The notes under the pieces are model-generated. The model worked only from the letters and a program-made list of their open reading frames with translations, searched no databases and was not told the DNA's origin. From Epiperipatus broadwayi (Eukaryota > Onychophora > Udeonychophora > Euonychophora > Peripatidae): a stretch of 64,000 nucleotides of DNA. Positions within the stretch are counted from its first letter, which is position 1. Every line of letters begins with the position of its first letter. Shown in pieces: positions 10,633 to 22,700 of this stretch. The translations under genes and the position numbers were made by a program. The DNA lies in contig JAQFVV010000022.1 in NCBI GenBank assembly GCA_028023455.1, forward strand, positions 10,125,100 through 10,189,099, in the 5' to 3' direction.

Positions 10633-11819
10633 ATTGATTTATTGTTTTGCACATTCATGTGTGCAAAGGAAAAAAATTCACTTAACAGATTGATTTATTT
10701 AGTGATAGGGATTTGGTCCATATCTTGCCATTATTGTGATGTGCTACTTTATCCATTATTCACCCTTAAGATAAATTTCTTTATGCTGTATTTTTTTTTC
10801 TAGCCTAAGTAAACTTTAATTAGGATAATACTGAAACTGTATTAATAAAGAAGCTTAAAAGACAGTTTATATATCTATCAATCAGTGTCTAGTGCTTTAC
10901 ATATATTATTAAAAACCAGTCAACATGTAGACAATTCCAATGCCAATAACAATCAACAATTTCAAACTGTTGTCAAGGCAACCTCTCTTTATTTTCTAGA
11001 ATTTATTATTTATATATAGAAAATTATGTACCTTTTTAAAAAAGTTTTAGACCCAGCATTTTTTCATCTAAAACTTTAATATATTTAATTTTTGGTTTTG
11101 ACTATTTTTTTTTTGTCTTTTATTCTTTATTTACACCTAAATGTCATCTATCATTTCCTCATTTTCATTTTCCCTTTCTATAAAATAAAAGTGTCTCATT
11201 AAAATTAGTTAATTATATCTTTGTTTTAGATGGTCCAGTCATCCACCAAAACTCACTTGTCACTAACATTATTGTCTTTGAGTTCATTTTATTGACATCA
11301 AGTTTTAATTCATTAACCATTTATCAAGTATTTAAAATTTCAGTTTATGCCTCTATTACTTTTTTTAATGCTATTTAGACCATGAAGAACAGAGTCTAAG
11401 CTTTTTTTTAAAAAAAAAAATAGGTAAAATAATTAGAGTTTTAATTAATTCTTATTTGAATGTACTTTATATGCATATATGTAGAGATTAATAAAATATC
11501 TGATGAATTATTTGCTACTGAATTATTATTTCTAAAAGTAAGAATTAATATGTATAGATAGACTATTTGTTGTGAATTTTTAGACCAAATCTAGGAAAAA
11601 CTAGTCTTATAAAAGAAAGCAAATTATACATCACCATAAAGTGAATTTTAAATTAAAAGTAATATGGTATAGACATCTATAAATGATTGAACAAAAATAA
11701 TGGATATGCTTGTAATATCTTTATTAAAATAGTATAGAAATACAAATTGTATGTAGAACTTCTTGCATTTTCTAAGGGATTTAATAATATAATATTTGAG
11801 TTGTGTCTAGTGAAATATT
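10633..11819. other. AT-rich intergenic DNA, nothing recognised
   Basis: Contains T- and A-homopolymers (for example 11402-11421) and no supported gene or element. Open frames are short and AT-driven. Confidence 0.5.
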
Positions 11820-13220
11820 CAATTACCAGACTGCACTCAGGCTATGTAAATCCCAGTATTTTTTATTAAAATTATTTAATTGGTTGCTTTAACTTTTTTT
11901 TTGAGATTTAATGTAAATTAAACAAAAGATTTTAATATTACATATTAAATGTGAGAAATATAGCCACCCTGAAAGGGCATCGTTTCAACTTCAATTATAT
12001 CTAACAAAAACTAAATGTAAATACAGTACTAAAACATCCCCCCACCTACTTTGTATCACATTTCAAACATGAATTTATTTGCTGTAATCACATTGTCTTC
12101 ATGATTTAAATAGCATACCTCTGTAATTAAAAGCACATGTTTTTTTTAGTGTTTTTTAAATGACGGAGACCATTGTTACTGTGGATTTGATTGCTTTATC
12201 AATTTTTTTTTAAGGATTTAATGTAAATTAAACAAAACATTTTAATATTATATAAATAAATTTCCAAATTTTAATAAAGTGTAATTAAAATTTATATTTT
12301 AAAATATATGTGTTATATTTGCTAGTTTTACGACTTCAAATATACATTTACTGCAATGTCCTCTGAATGAAATTTTTTTTTGATAGTCAGTCAATCATAC
12401 ATTTTTGTAAGCTTTATTAATAATTATACCGCTTATTAGTGTCAGAACCTGGTTTTTAAAGACCCATATTTTTTTTAATTAGTTGCTTTAACAATTTTTT
12501 TTTAATAGTTAATGTAAATTAAACAAAATATTTTAATATTATATAAATACATTTCTGAATTTTAATAAAACTAAATTAAAATTTACATTTTTAAAAATAT
12601 GTTATATTTGATCGCTTTACAGTTTCATATATATATATTTATTGGAGCACCCTCTCAATTAATAGTTACAGTTTATTAATTGGTAAGTATGTCATTCATC
12701 TGAACTATATTTGGGGATTGATAGATTATGAAAGCTTGGAGCACCTCAACATCAAATCGTGAATTGGTGCTTGTGGCTGTTTTTGCAGCTGGCTGGAATG
12801 GAATACAAAAACGCTTGTCATTTTTGTACTTTTTAAAAATTAAATATATTTTTTAATTGGTTGCTTTATGTTTTTTTATTAAATATTGCTAATTTATAAA
12901 AGCTTGTTAACATTGCTAAGTATGTCATTCATCTGAACTATATAAGGGGATTGACAGACCATGAAAGCATGGAGCACCATAACATTGAATTATGATTTGG
13001 TGTTTGTGGCTGTTTCTGCAGCTAGATGGGTAGGAACTTTTGTCATAAAATATATATTACATCTCTGTAGTTAAGAGCGCTCTTACTGATTTTGTTCCCA
13101 GCATTTTTTATTTAATGGCGGAATTACTTTTGTTGCATAAACATAGTGGTTGTGATGTCATCAGACAAACATTTATTTATGAATGGAACAACAAGGAAAA
13201 TATGGATTTTATTAATAAGA
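11820..13220 (-). mobile_element. Helitron/HINE-like element with internal tandem units, left arm
   Basis: This is the inverted partner of 17779-19308. On the minus strand it begins at 13220 with TCTTATTAATAAAATCCATA, then a GTCTGATGACATCACAACCAC-type block near 13150-13170, then repeated units, and ends near 11822 with a CTGAGTGCAGTCTGGTAAT-like terminus. The internal unit contains TTAATGTAAATTAAACAAAA next to GGTTGCTTTAAC and recurs near 11876, 12195 and 12485, with a partial copy near 12856. A pair of ~90-bp repeats (TAAGTATGTCATTCATCTGAACTATA) lies at about 12684 and 12918. A TC start with internal tandem repeats is typical of non-autonomous Helitron/Helentron (HINE) elements; that assignment is inference. 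The 67-codon frame at 13115-13318 is part of this repeat, not a gene. Confidence 0.55.
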
Positions 13221-13601
13221 TATGTCATGGCAAAAGACTTCGTGTTTTTTTAAGAGAAGCAGTGGATAATATTGACTTCCTAGTCATTTTCAAGTTAAAG
13301 CCCACAAAATCTCAGTAATATTTATATTGAATGATATTGGGAATGTGCAATATTGTATTTATAAATCACAAAGCAATATTTGTACACATAAGCTATATAA
13401 ATTAGGACCTTATTATCAGGAAGGATGGCAGTGTCATCTGTAAGCAATTTCATATCATGGTGACTATTTTCTATATATAAATTAATCTTATGGTATTTGG
13501 TAAAAAATTCCATATCTACATCACTATTTTTTATAAGAATATTGACCATACGTCTAATGGTAGATTTTCATTCAATAAGGGATCAAAAAGCCAAATTTCA
13601 T

Positions 13602-13703
13602 CAAGCGTTGGTGGTCAAGAGGTCAGCACAACCATCTTACAAGCAGTTGTCCCGGTTAGTGGGTTCACTTACCGGATGATGCTATGACACATGAGAGAAA
13701 AAA
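13602..13703 (+). mobile_element. SINE1 (tRNA-Gly-like), short subfamily
   Basis: The tRNA-like body begins AGCGTTGGTGGTCAAGAGG (A box region), has GGTTCACTTACC at the B box position, and ends in GATGCTATGACACATGAGAG plus A-rich tail. In the family the first bases AGCATTGG pair with the terminal CCGATGCT, so the acceptor stem of the founding tRNA is still visible. There is no coding capacity. It lies inside the region between the two Helitron-like arms. Confidence 0.75.
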
Positions 13704-14664
13704 GCCAAATTTCAAAGAAGGGTGTTAAAGCATAAAAGTAAAGCCTTTATTTTACATTCCAATGAGCAGACACCAACTATAAGCAGGCTAATTCACTAAT
13801 AGTATTGGTTATAACTAGGCAGTAACATAAGGGCAGAAAATAACTCAAACATTCATTAGTCAACAATTGGCTAAATTATTGGGTAATGTTTTCTTCTTCA
13901 CTATCACACTATTGGGGATGTTGGAGAGATCTTTGTTCTTTGGTAGACTATTTAAAGACTATTTTGAATAAATATTCAAACATGATTCTTTGTATATAAA
14001 ACTTTACTGAATAGATTCTTCAATATGTACTCAGGCAAAACTCATATAAGAATGTGTAGCCAGCTGTAAGTCCATCAGATGATAGAAGATATAATATTAA
14101 TAAAACCCACAATAGAAAAAGTGTTAGATTTGTTCCTGCAATTACAAGTATGAGTGCATTCGTATGTATTTTCAAATATTTTATATATATGTAATTTTGT
14201 TAACTAATTATAATTAATAATTATAAAGGGGGGGGGAGTAAAACAGATTCAAAACAAAGTAAAATTGTTAATATTGTTAAATGAGAAAGCAGATTCTCAA
14301 GTTATTAAAAATCTTCACATTTATAACAGTTTTGTTTAGAAATTCAAATTCGAAAAAAAAAAATGTAGTTTTTTTTCTGTTTTTCTCTTGTATTTCTACA
14401 TTTTATGATTCATTATAATTGTTTATCGATAAGTATGTCATTGAGATAGATAAAGTTTAGAGGTAGTTATCAATGAGCACAAACAATAATCTATAAAAGA
14501 CTCTGACTAATAATTATAATTATCAAAACATGAAAGTCATATTGAAAAATGTACTATTCACTACAACCCGCCTTGATGAAGTTCATCTTGTGAATATATT
14601 ACAAATATAAAGATATATTGTTAATAATTCTATCATTGTTAAAATACAAGATAATTACATGAGG
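13704..14664. other. AT-rich intergenic DNA
   Basis: No gene supported. A nine-G run lies at about 14228-14236 and an A-run at about 14353-14363. Nothing else is recognised. Confidence 0.5.
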
Positions 14665-14885
14665 ATAGCTTAAATTTCATCTGGATGGTTTGCCAAACTC
14701 CAATCGTTCATCACTCAGCTAGCATGTTGATCCATATAGAATGAGTTAACAGTATCCAGCCTGGAAGATATCTGGTTCATGATAACTATATATGTGTTTA
14801 GTTTAAATTTCACCGGAATGACCTGCCAAACTCCGATATTCATCCCTCAACTAGCATGGAAGGAAAATATCTGGTTGATGAATAA
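14665..14885 (+). repeat. Imperfect tandem duplication
   Basis: Two direct units: about 14665-14790 and 14797-14885. Both contain TTAAATTTCA, TGCCAAACTCC, CATC followed by CTAGCATG, and ATATCTGGTT. The second unit lacks about 45 bp in the middle. Origin unknown; possibly a decayed dimeric SINE. Confidence 0.6.
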
Positions 14886-17778
14886 GAAACCACTGTCATT
14901 CCACCTTTCTTTCTCTTTATTAATCTTACAGGAAAGAAGAGAGAAAATCTATTGATATTGGTAATTAAACATCCCAAAAACATATCCAGTAAACTGATTT
15001 ATTCATCTACCAACCAGTGACAAAATGTCATGAATTATTTCATGAAATAAAGTAAGTTTATTTTATTCTATAACTGTATGCAATAATTTAATGGATTAAC
15101 TTGCACATTTTTGACCAAATCAAGAAGTACGTAAGATTAATTAATGAGCTAAATTGAAGAGATCTTTCTATTATTTTTTTCTATGTCTATACTTTTGTTT
15201 ACAATTAGCATTTATTTAGCTATTTTATATTTAATACTATTCTATTTATTTTGAAAATATTATATGTTGTGCCAAAGTGAGATATACATTTGTTTTATAT
15301 ATTATCTAATTTCTAAATAAGGAAATTGATATATATATATATTACTTATTATTATTCAAATACATGAGTAAAACATCGATAAAGCATCTGGATTAATATA
15401 TATATATATTCAAATTAATATCAAAAGATAATGTAATTTATTGAATATTATTACCTAGAAAGATAATTGCCCATACCCATTGATGGTTATATTATTCATT
15501 TTGGGTTAAAGTACAGTGTTTGAGAGGGTATATAAGTATATTACACGATTGCCATTATATGAAATAAAACTTGTTGTATGTTGTATGTTTTTGACCTTTG
15601 TTCATTTTTCATTTATTCATTTCACCAAACTAAGCAGTGCAATGTCATGGAAGAGTTTTATGAACTTCAGGCTGTGGTTCAGTACTGATGGAATGACCAC
15701 TAAATAGATGAAATTTAAACCTAGATTGCAAATAGTACTGTGAATGGTATTAAATAGCATGACCAGACAAACTAATAAATTCTCGTAATCTCAGGTATCA
15801 TAAACCATAATGAGCAGGATATATTTTTGTTGGGAAGTCCACATCATCAGCAATAGATATCTTTCAGTATGTTCATTATCATTTATGATTGAGTAAAATG
15901 TCAGTCACTCCACATTGCCTTATATAACACCATGTAATGTTGATCATCCAATTACAATATTATTTTTAAAAAATCTCAAGCATTTGCACATACATATATA
16001 TAAACACACACAAGTCTTAATAAAAAAACAAGAGTGCGGGCAATATTTTTATCAAATTTAAAATTTACTGTGATTCTATAATTCAGATTTTTGCTAAATG
16101 TTTCTACTTCCTAAATCGATTGTCTCCAGAACCCCGTTCCCATTTGACTTATTTCCTTTCCCCCCTGTTTAGATTAGTAGTTGTTCAATTATTCTTTTTG
16201 TTGCCACAAGGTGACCCTTTTAATTGCATTAATGCTTTTTAACATTTCAGTTCCTAGTACATAGGCAGATGGTCTGACTCATGGTAGTGCATACTATCAT
16301 CATGTATCACAAATTTTGTTCTGAATGTTAACGAAAATCTTTGACCTAGCAATTGTTGAAACATTTAAAATAATTTGAAGGCTGGTCTCACATGCCTTTA
16401 TTTCATCTCCAACATGTGGCCATTCAAGTTGTTGCTTGGTCATTTTTCATGAGATTACAATGAGGCTTGGATATATTTGAGATGTATTGATTGATGAAAA
16501 GCTTATTAACTTTTAAATCTTATACATTCTTTGTAGTTTTGGAGTAAAAACTAATTACTCAGAAAACTAATAGATTTTATATTTGATCTTTATAAAAAGG
16601 TGTGTGCTCATGCTTTAAGGTGTCTCTAGAGTATATACATATGTATTGGGTCTAAGCCGTTTAAAAAGGAATATAGTTCAAAACTAGTCTAATAAAAAGT
16701 TATCAGTTTTACGATTTTTTTCCAGATAACCCACTAATAATAGCTAATCCAATTAACCGGTCAATATTTGTTGGCAAATGTATGTATAGCATTATTTAAA
16801 GAGTCAAACTAGGATAAAGAACTGCTCACATCTTCCCCATCTTGGCAATTGTAAAATCTGTTAATGCATATTTTTTGTTGTTCCTTTGTGAGGAAATGTT
16901 GTAGAGACCATACAGTGGACTATTTAAAAGTTTTACAATTATTTGTTAGTAACTGAAACACAGGTTTATTACATACCTTATCTGTTAGGAAAAAAAGTGT
17001 ACTCAAAAATGAAAGTATACAATTTTAATGCTTATAGTTTATCTGCTTCAAGAACGTAGCATAAATAGAATTAAGAGAGTATTACTTAGTTATTTGTTAA
17101 CATATATACAATTATTTGTACTCAATAAATAAAAACATAGACTATATATATACTGTGACCTTTAGTTTTATCCATAGAGTTACATGTCCAGTGGTATAGA
17201 TGTTCATTATTTAAAAAAAGAAAAAAAATCCATTGTTTAAATTTTGTAATCTTATTGCTTAAAAATTATATGCTGATATATTCTTTGAGTCAATCTATAA
17301 TAATTAATATAATAGGTAATAGTTTTAAAGTCATTTTAAAAATATGTGTATAATTTTAAAATGCTTCATTTTGGGGATATTAGAACTTTATTTTAAAAGT
17401 ATTAAGAGTAAAACTACCTTAATGTTAATTATTACTGTGTTAAAAGTCAATATTAAGAGTTAAAATCTAAGGATAAGTTTAAATTTTTAATGCTAAGTTA
17501 TTAATATTTAAATATTTGTTAATAAAAGTGCATTTTATTTAAATAACTTGTTAATAAGAAACATGCCTTATTTAAAGACAGTTTTGATAAAATTAATTTA
17601 AGTAAATAAATTTTAAACTAGTTATTTGAAAAAAGATAAATATTTAATTTTATTAGTTGAGTTATTTGTTTTAAAGTAAAATAATGCATTAGTGTGTGGG
17701 CATGCATGAGATATAAATTTTTATTAATAACATTAACTTTTGTTACTTCATAGAAGTTTATCTATTTATTGTATGCAA
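14886..17778. other. AT-rich intergenic DNA between the inverted arms
   Basis: No gene or complete element recognised. At 16953-16977 the minus strand carries ATAAACCTGTGTTTCAGTTA, a motif that also occurs in the tail of family E at about 9940-9959 and near 47236-47260. Several AT microsatellite runs occur near 15330-15410. Confidence 0.45.
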
Positions 17779-19308
17779 TCTTATATATAAAATCCATAAT
17801 TTCTCTGTTGTCTAATTGGTGAATGAATGTTTGTCTGATGATGTCACAACCACTATGTTTATGTGAAGGAAGGAATTCCACCATTAAATAAAAAATGCTT
17901 GGAAAAAAAATCAGTATGAATATTTTAAATTACAGAGACATAGTATTTATTTTGTAGTAAAGGTTCCCATAGAGCCATAAACACCAATTATGTAATTCAA
18001 TGGTAAGGCACTTCATGCTTTCATTGTATATCAATCCTCTAATAGTATTTCAGATGAACAACATACTTATTAATGTTAATTTAAAATGTAACAAACTTTT
18101 ATAAATTACCAATGATTAATAAAGAAACATATTTACATCAAATGTTAAAAAAAATTGTTACAGTAACCAATTAAAAATATATATTACAAATATTGTATTT
18201 AATAAAAATAATATAAAAATTATAGGCATTTTTGTATTTCAACATTTGGTAACTATTAATAAAAATAAAAAAACCTATTCAGATTAGTCAGAATGCTATC
18301 GGGGAAAAAAATTATTCAGAAGGCACTCAAGTAAATATCAAATACAAAATTTTGATATATTTAAAAATGTAAATTGTAATTTTATTAAATTTGGAAATTT
18401 ATTTATGTAATATTTAAATGTTTTGTTTAATTCACATTAAATATTAAAAAAATTGTTAAGGCAACAAATTATTACAAAAATGACAATCTCTGCCATTAAA
18501 AAAAACCGCTTGGAAAAAACATGCTTTTAACTACAGAATTATAGTATTTAAATCATAACGAAAATGTAATTACGATACATAAATTCATGTTTGAAATGTG
18601 ATATTTAGTGAGAAGAAAAACATAGATGCTTTAGTAACCTATTTACATTTAGTCTCAATTAGCATATTATTATATTTATGTGAAGAATTAATAAAAAAAT
18701 ACTTGAAAATAAACAAGTATGGCTACATTTCTTACATTTAATATATAATACTAAAATCTTTTGTTTAATTTATATCAAATCTAAAAAAAAAATTATTAAA
18801 GCAACCAATTAAAAAAAATCCACTGGGTTATATTTCTCATGTTTAATATTAATATATAATATTAAAATCTTTTGTTTAATTTACATTAAATCTTAAAACA
18901 TTTTGTCTAGTGTATAATTGAAATTGAAACAATGGCCTTCTGGCTGTCTACATTTCACATGTTTAATATATAATATTAAAATATTTTGTTTAATTTACAT
19001 TAAATCTAAAAAAAAATTGCTAAAGCAACCAATTAAAAAAACACCTGTCTATATTCCTCATGCTTAATATATAATGTTAATATTTAATATGTAATATTAA
19101 AGTCTTATTTAATTTACATTAAATCTTAAAATTTTTTTGACTAACCTATAATTGAGGTCAAAATGACAGCTTTCTGGCTGGATACATTTCTCACTTTTAA
19201 TATGTAATATTAGAATCTTTTGTTTAACTTATATTAAGTCTCAAAAAAATTGTTAAAGCAATCAATTAAAAAACAATGAGCTTTACATAGCTCAGGTGCA
19301 TCTGGTTA
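17779..19308 (+). mobile_element. Helitron/HINE-like element with internal tandem units, right arm
   Basis: The element begins TCTTATATATAAAATCCATA, followed by GTTTGTCTGATGATGTCACAA near 17830-17850, and ends near 19306 with TAGCTCAGGTGCATCTGG. Between them the block TTTTGTTTAATTTACATTAA followed by AATTGTTAAAGCAACCAATTA is repeated about six times (near 18425, 18755, 18870, 18985, 19100 and 19215). A linked block, TGGCTGxxTACATTTCxCA, recurs near 18943 and 19176. It mirrors 11820-13220 in inverted orientation but has more units, so the tandem tract has changed in number. No Rep/helicase gene is visible; it is non-autonomous at best. Confidence 0.55.
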
Positions 19309-19593
19309 TTAAATAATATTTCTGGATATTTAATGAACAATATATTTAAGACTTATTATATTTATCTTTGAATGATATTTTTAAAGCATGAATGCTCGTG
19401 AATTAATCTCATTCAAATATTATAAACTTATTCTATTTTATTATAAATATACTGCTCACATCTTACCATTATTATTATTATTATTCAAGAATCTGCTCTA
19501 CTATGGAATACATTATTTTTCAAATGAATAAATACTCCTCAAATTTTATTATTAATATGTGCTTTCCAAAAGATAAGGAGTTATTATAATATT

Positions 19594-19750
19594 ATATTTA
19601 CTGAGGCTATAACCTCAATAATATGCGTATAAAATGCGATAGTAGGGACCTCTACAGGTGTTTTAACCACAAGCTTGGTTAAAACACCTGTAGATCTCCT
19701 ACTATTGCATTTTATACGCATATTATCGAGGTTATAGCCTCAGTAAATAT
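19594..19750. mobile_element. Near-perfect palindrome (family C foldback)
   Basis: The arm 19594-19669 (ATATTTACTGAGGCTATAAC to GGTGTTTTAACCA) is almost the exact reverse complement of 19676-19750, with a 6-nt loop beside a HindIII-like AAGCTT. Only a few mismatches are seen over 75 pairs (for example GGGACC against GATC). A single arm of the same family lies at 25931-26002, showing that it is dispersed. No ORF. Confidence 0.85.
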
Positions 19751-22700
19751 TACTACATAATCAATGTGCATTTAATAAATTTATAATTATAATATTATAT
19801 AAAAAAGTTAAAAATGCATCAATATTTGTGTTTATTTTAAAATATATTTTGAAAAAGATAAATGGTCATAAATACATATTTTCTTATGCTAGTGTTACAT
19901 GGAAATTTATTGCTAATGTTTTTTTTAAAGTATTTTATATGTAGTTTGAATTTTTCTATGTTTCAATAAATTGGACAAATCTTCAATATTTTCAGAATGG
20001 CATTTACAATGACAGTATTCTGTTGAATGGTTAAAGTGCCAAGGGTGAAGGATTTTCATTTTTATATTTATTTGGTAAAAGGGTATAGTTTAGGTCTCAG
20101 AATTATGATGCTGTATTGTGCTATATTATTGTTCATTATTTATTTTATACATTATTATTGGGTATAATTTTATAAATTGTTTATAAGCTGCATTTACCCA
20201 AAAGAATATTTCCATCTTGTCATGTTGTATTTTAAAAGTGCTATATTTAATTCTTTTTAGGAAGTTATTTATTTGAATGTATATGCTTATGATAAACATA
20301 ATGAAAGCTGATGTATATTTTATTGATTATTTTTATGCCATAATTTATTAAGCCATATTTGGCAATGATTATTTACATTATCAGTTTTACATATCAGTTT
20401 GTTATTACATTATTGAGATTGTAGCATTAGTTTCTTTTTTCACATGCATTCATATAATGCCTGTGTTTTCAAAGAGATAGTAGCTTTGTGTCTCTCTTAT
20501 GTCATGATATTTTTTGCAAATTATATCATTTTTTGTTTCATATTTAAGCATAAAATATTTTACTTATGACAAATATTAATATTTTTATTGTATTTTGATG
20601 GTTCATTCTCATAGTTATATGTCTAGAGATAGAGTCCCAGCTTATAAATTGTTCTCAGATTAGGTGGTTTGTTCCTTGTGTTCATGCTATCACTTGGTTG
20701 TTGTTTTGCCTTATATTCTCAAATGTGGATTTATTTATCATGTATTTTTATATGAAACCATATGTTGCTTACTGCCATGACTATATTTTCAAAATTGATG
20801 TATTTTATAATGCTGATGTATGCCATCTTATTTTCAGTTTCATTCTTGGTTAATCAGAGTGGAGTATTGATTTGATATGTAATTCTTATTGTTATGCTTT
20901 GCCATAATTTCAGGATGTAAACCCAATATGCATTTAATTTAGAAAATAGAATTATATTTTTTGGCATCAATAAATAATATATATCTCCTTAATAGGTATT
21001 TCACCACTGGATTGGTAAGTGGTAATTGAAAAGTATTAAATATATTCATAAGGATAATATAATGGAATGATTGTGCTGTAAGATTGAGAACTTATAATAT
21101 TAACATTGCAGAATGTTTCATGAAGCATTTAATAATGATTTTTATTTAGTATTTATTTATTTTTTTCTTACATTTATCTGTAAAATATACAGCTATAATT
21201 TTATCTTCATGATGGATTGTACAATAGAAGATTTAAATGATTTGCTCCAATGATATTATAAGATATTAATGTTTTGTATATTAATTGTCTTTATTGTCAA
21301 AATTAAGTGTTATTTTTATCATTAATTTTCTTTTTGATTATTTATCACCATTCACACAAATATTATTTAGAAATCTAAATATTACAACATTTATTATAAA
21401 TGTATTTTTAATTGGATGTGTTAAGAGTATACAAACATATCTCATTTAACATAGGAGTTACTTTATGAAAATTGCATTTCAAATGTAAAGGAAGCATCAA
21501 AGAAATTGAATATTTTATTTGCTCATTATTATAGGACCACGATAATCAGTTTTATGTAATAAAAGATAACTGATTTTGTATTGAAATCATTTTATTTCAT
21601 TTAGGAAAGTATTTTAATTATTCATAATAGATTCGAATGATGGAATTGATTAATTTAAGTTCAAAAGTAGAGTGGCCATAAAATCTCTCACCCAGTCATT
21701 ATATATTAATACTTTCCTAGTAAATTATTTTATTCCAAAATCATGTTTATTTTTAATAATTAAAATTATTATTGTAACTTGGGGAGAAAGAATATATCTC
21801 ACTATAAAATTATTAGGATCCCATTCTTTGTCTAATAATCCTAAATTTAAAGAAATAAATAAAGTTCACATTAATTAAATTGTTATTTAAAAGAACTCTG
21901 AGATATTAATTTACAAATGAGTATTAAAAAAATTATTTTACTGATTTTATTTTATGAAAAGATTTTGTTTGTGGATCTGATCATATTGGTAGGATATGTA
22001 TTATAGTTTTTAAATGTTACTATGATTGGAAGAAGTGTTGTAGGTAAAGTTTTAATTATAACCTAACCTTTAATGATGTATGCTTCTGGTAATAAAATGT
22101 GTAATAATTTATAAGAGTGAGTATGAAAAGTCTCCTCTTAAATTTTACTAAGTGTTGCATTTTTCTTTAATAATACTTAGTCATTATTGTTATTCTTTAT
22201 CCTTATTATTCTTATTATCTCAGCATATGGCATTCTAAAACTCTCTGAGCATAGCCTATACTGTTATTATTTTGGCATTATATCTAATGATTTGTCTATA
22301 GCAATATTATTATTTTATATATTGTATACTGATCTCTCAGGTTCATTGTATGATCTATCATGCTCACACTCATTCCTCATTATATTCATTTATATTTAAT
22401 TTTATATTTTGCTTATTTAGTGATGGTCATGGTTTCCATCACCTCCCGGCTCACCCCGATTTCTCTTTATTGTTACAATATATTTTCAACTTTTTTTGGA
22501 TCCAATAGATAAAAATATAGAAGACTAATGGATGATCATTAATACTAGTAAATGTTAATCTAAAAAATATCTATTACTATTACTAAAGCAACATGAGCTT
22601 TAGCTTCACTTTTTCCAGTTCTGAAAGTATTTGGCCTTTTATCAAGCGTTTTAATCTATAAAAGCATCTAATGAGAGGTTATATAACCTTAAATTAGATC

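Noticed and set aside
13115-13318. 67-codon ORF beginning MAELLLLHKHSG
   Set aside because: Its first part is the conserved start region of the Helitron-like repeat, shared in inverted form at 17.8 kb.
17830-17880. CTGATGATGTCACAACC as a hammerhead core
   Set aside because: No helix II complement and no GAAA at the right distance.
18400-19290. CRISPR-like array of repeated units
   Set aside because: Unit spacing and unit sequence vary, the repeats are AT-rich minisatellite units inside a eukaryotic mobile element, and no associated genes exist.
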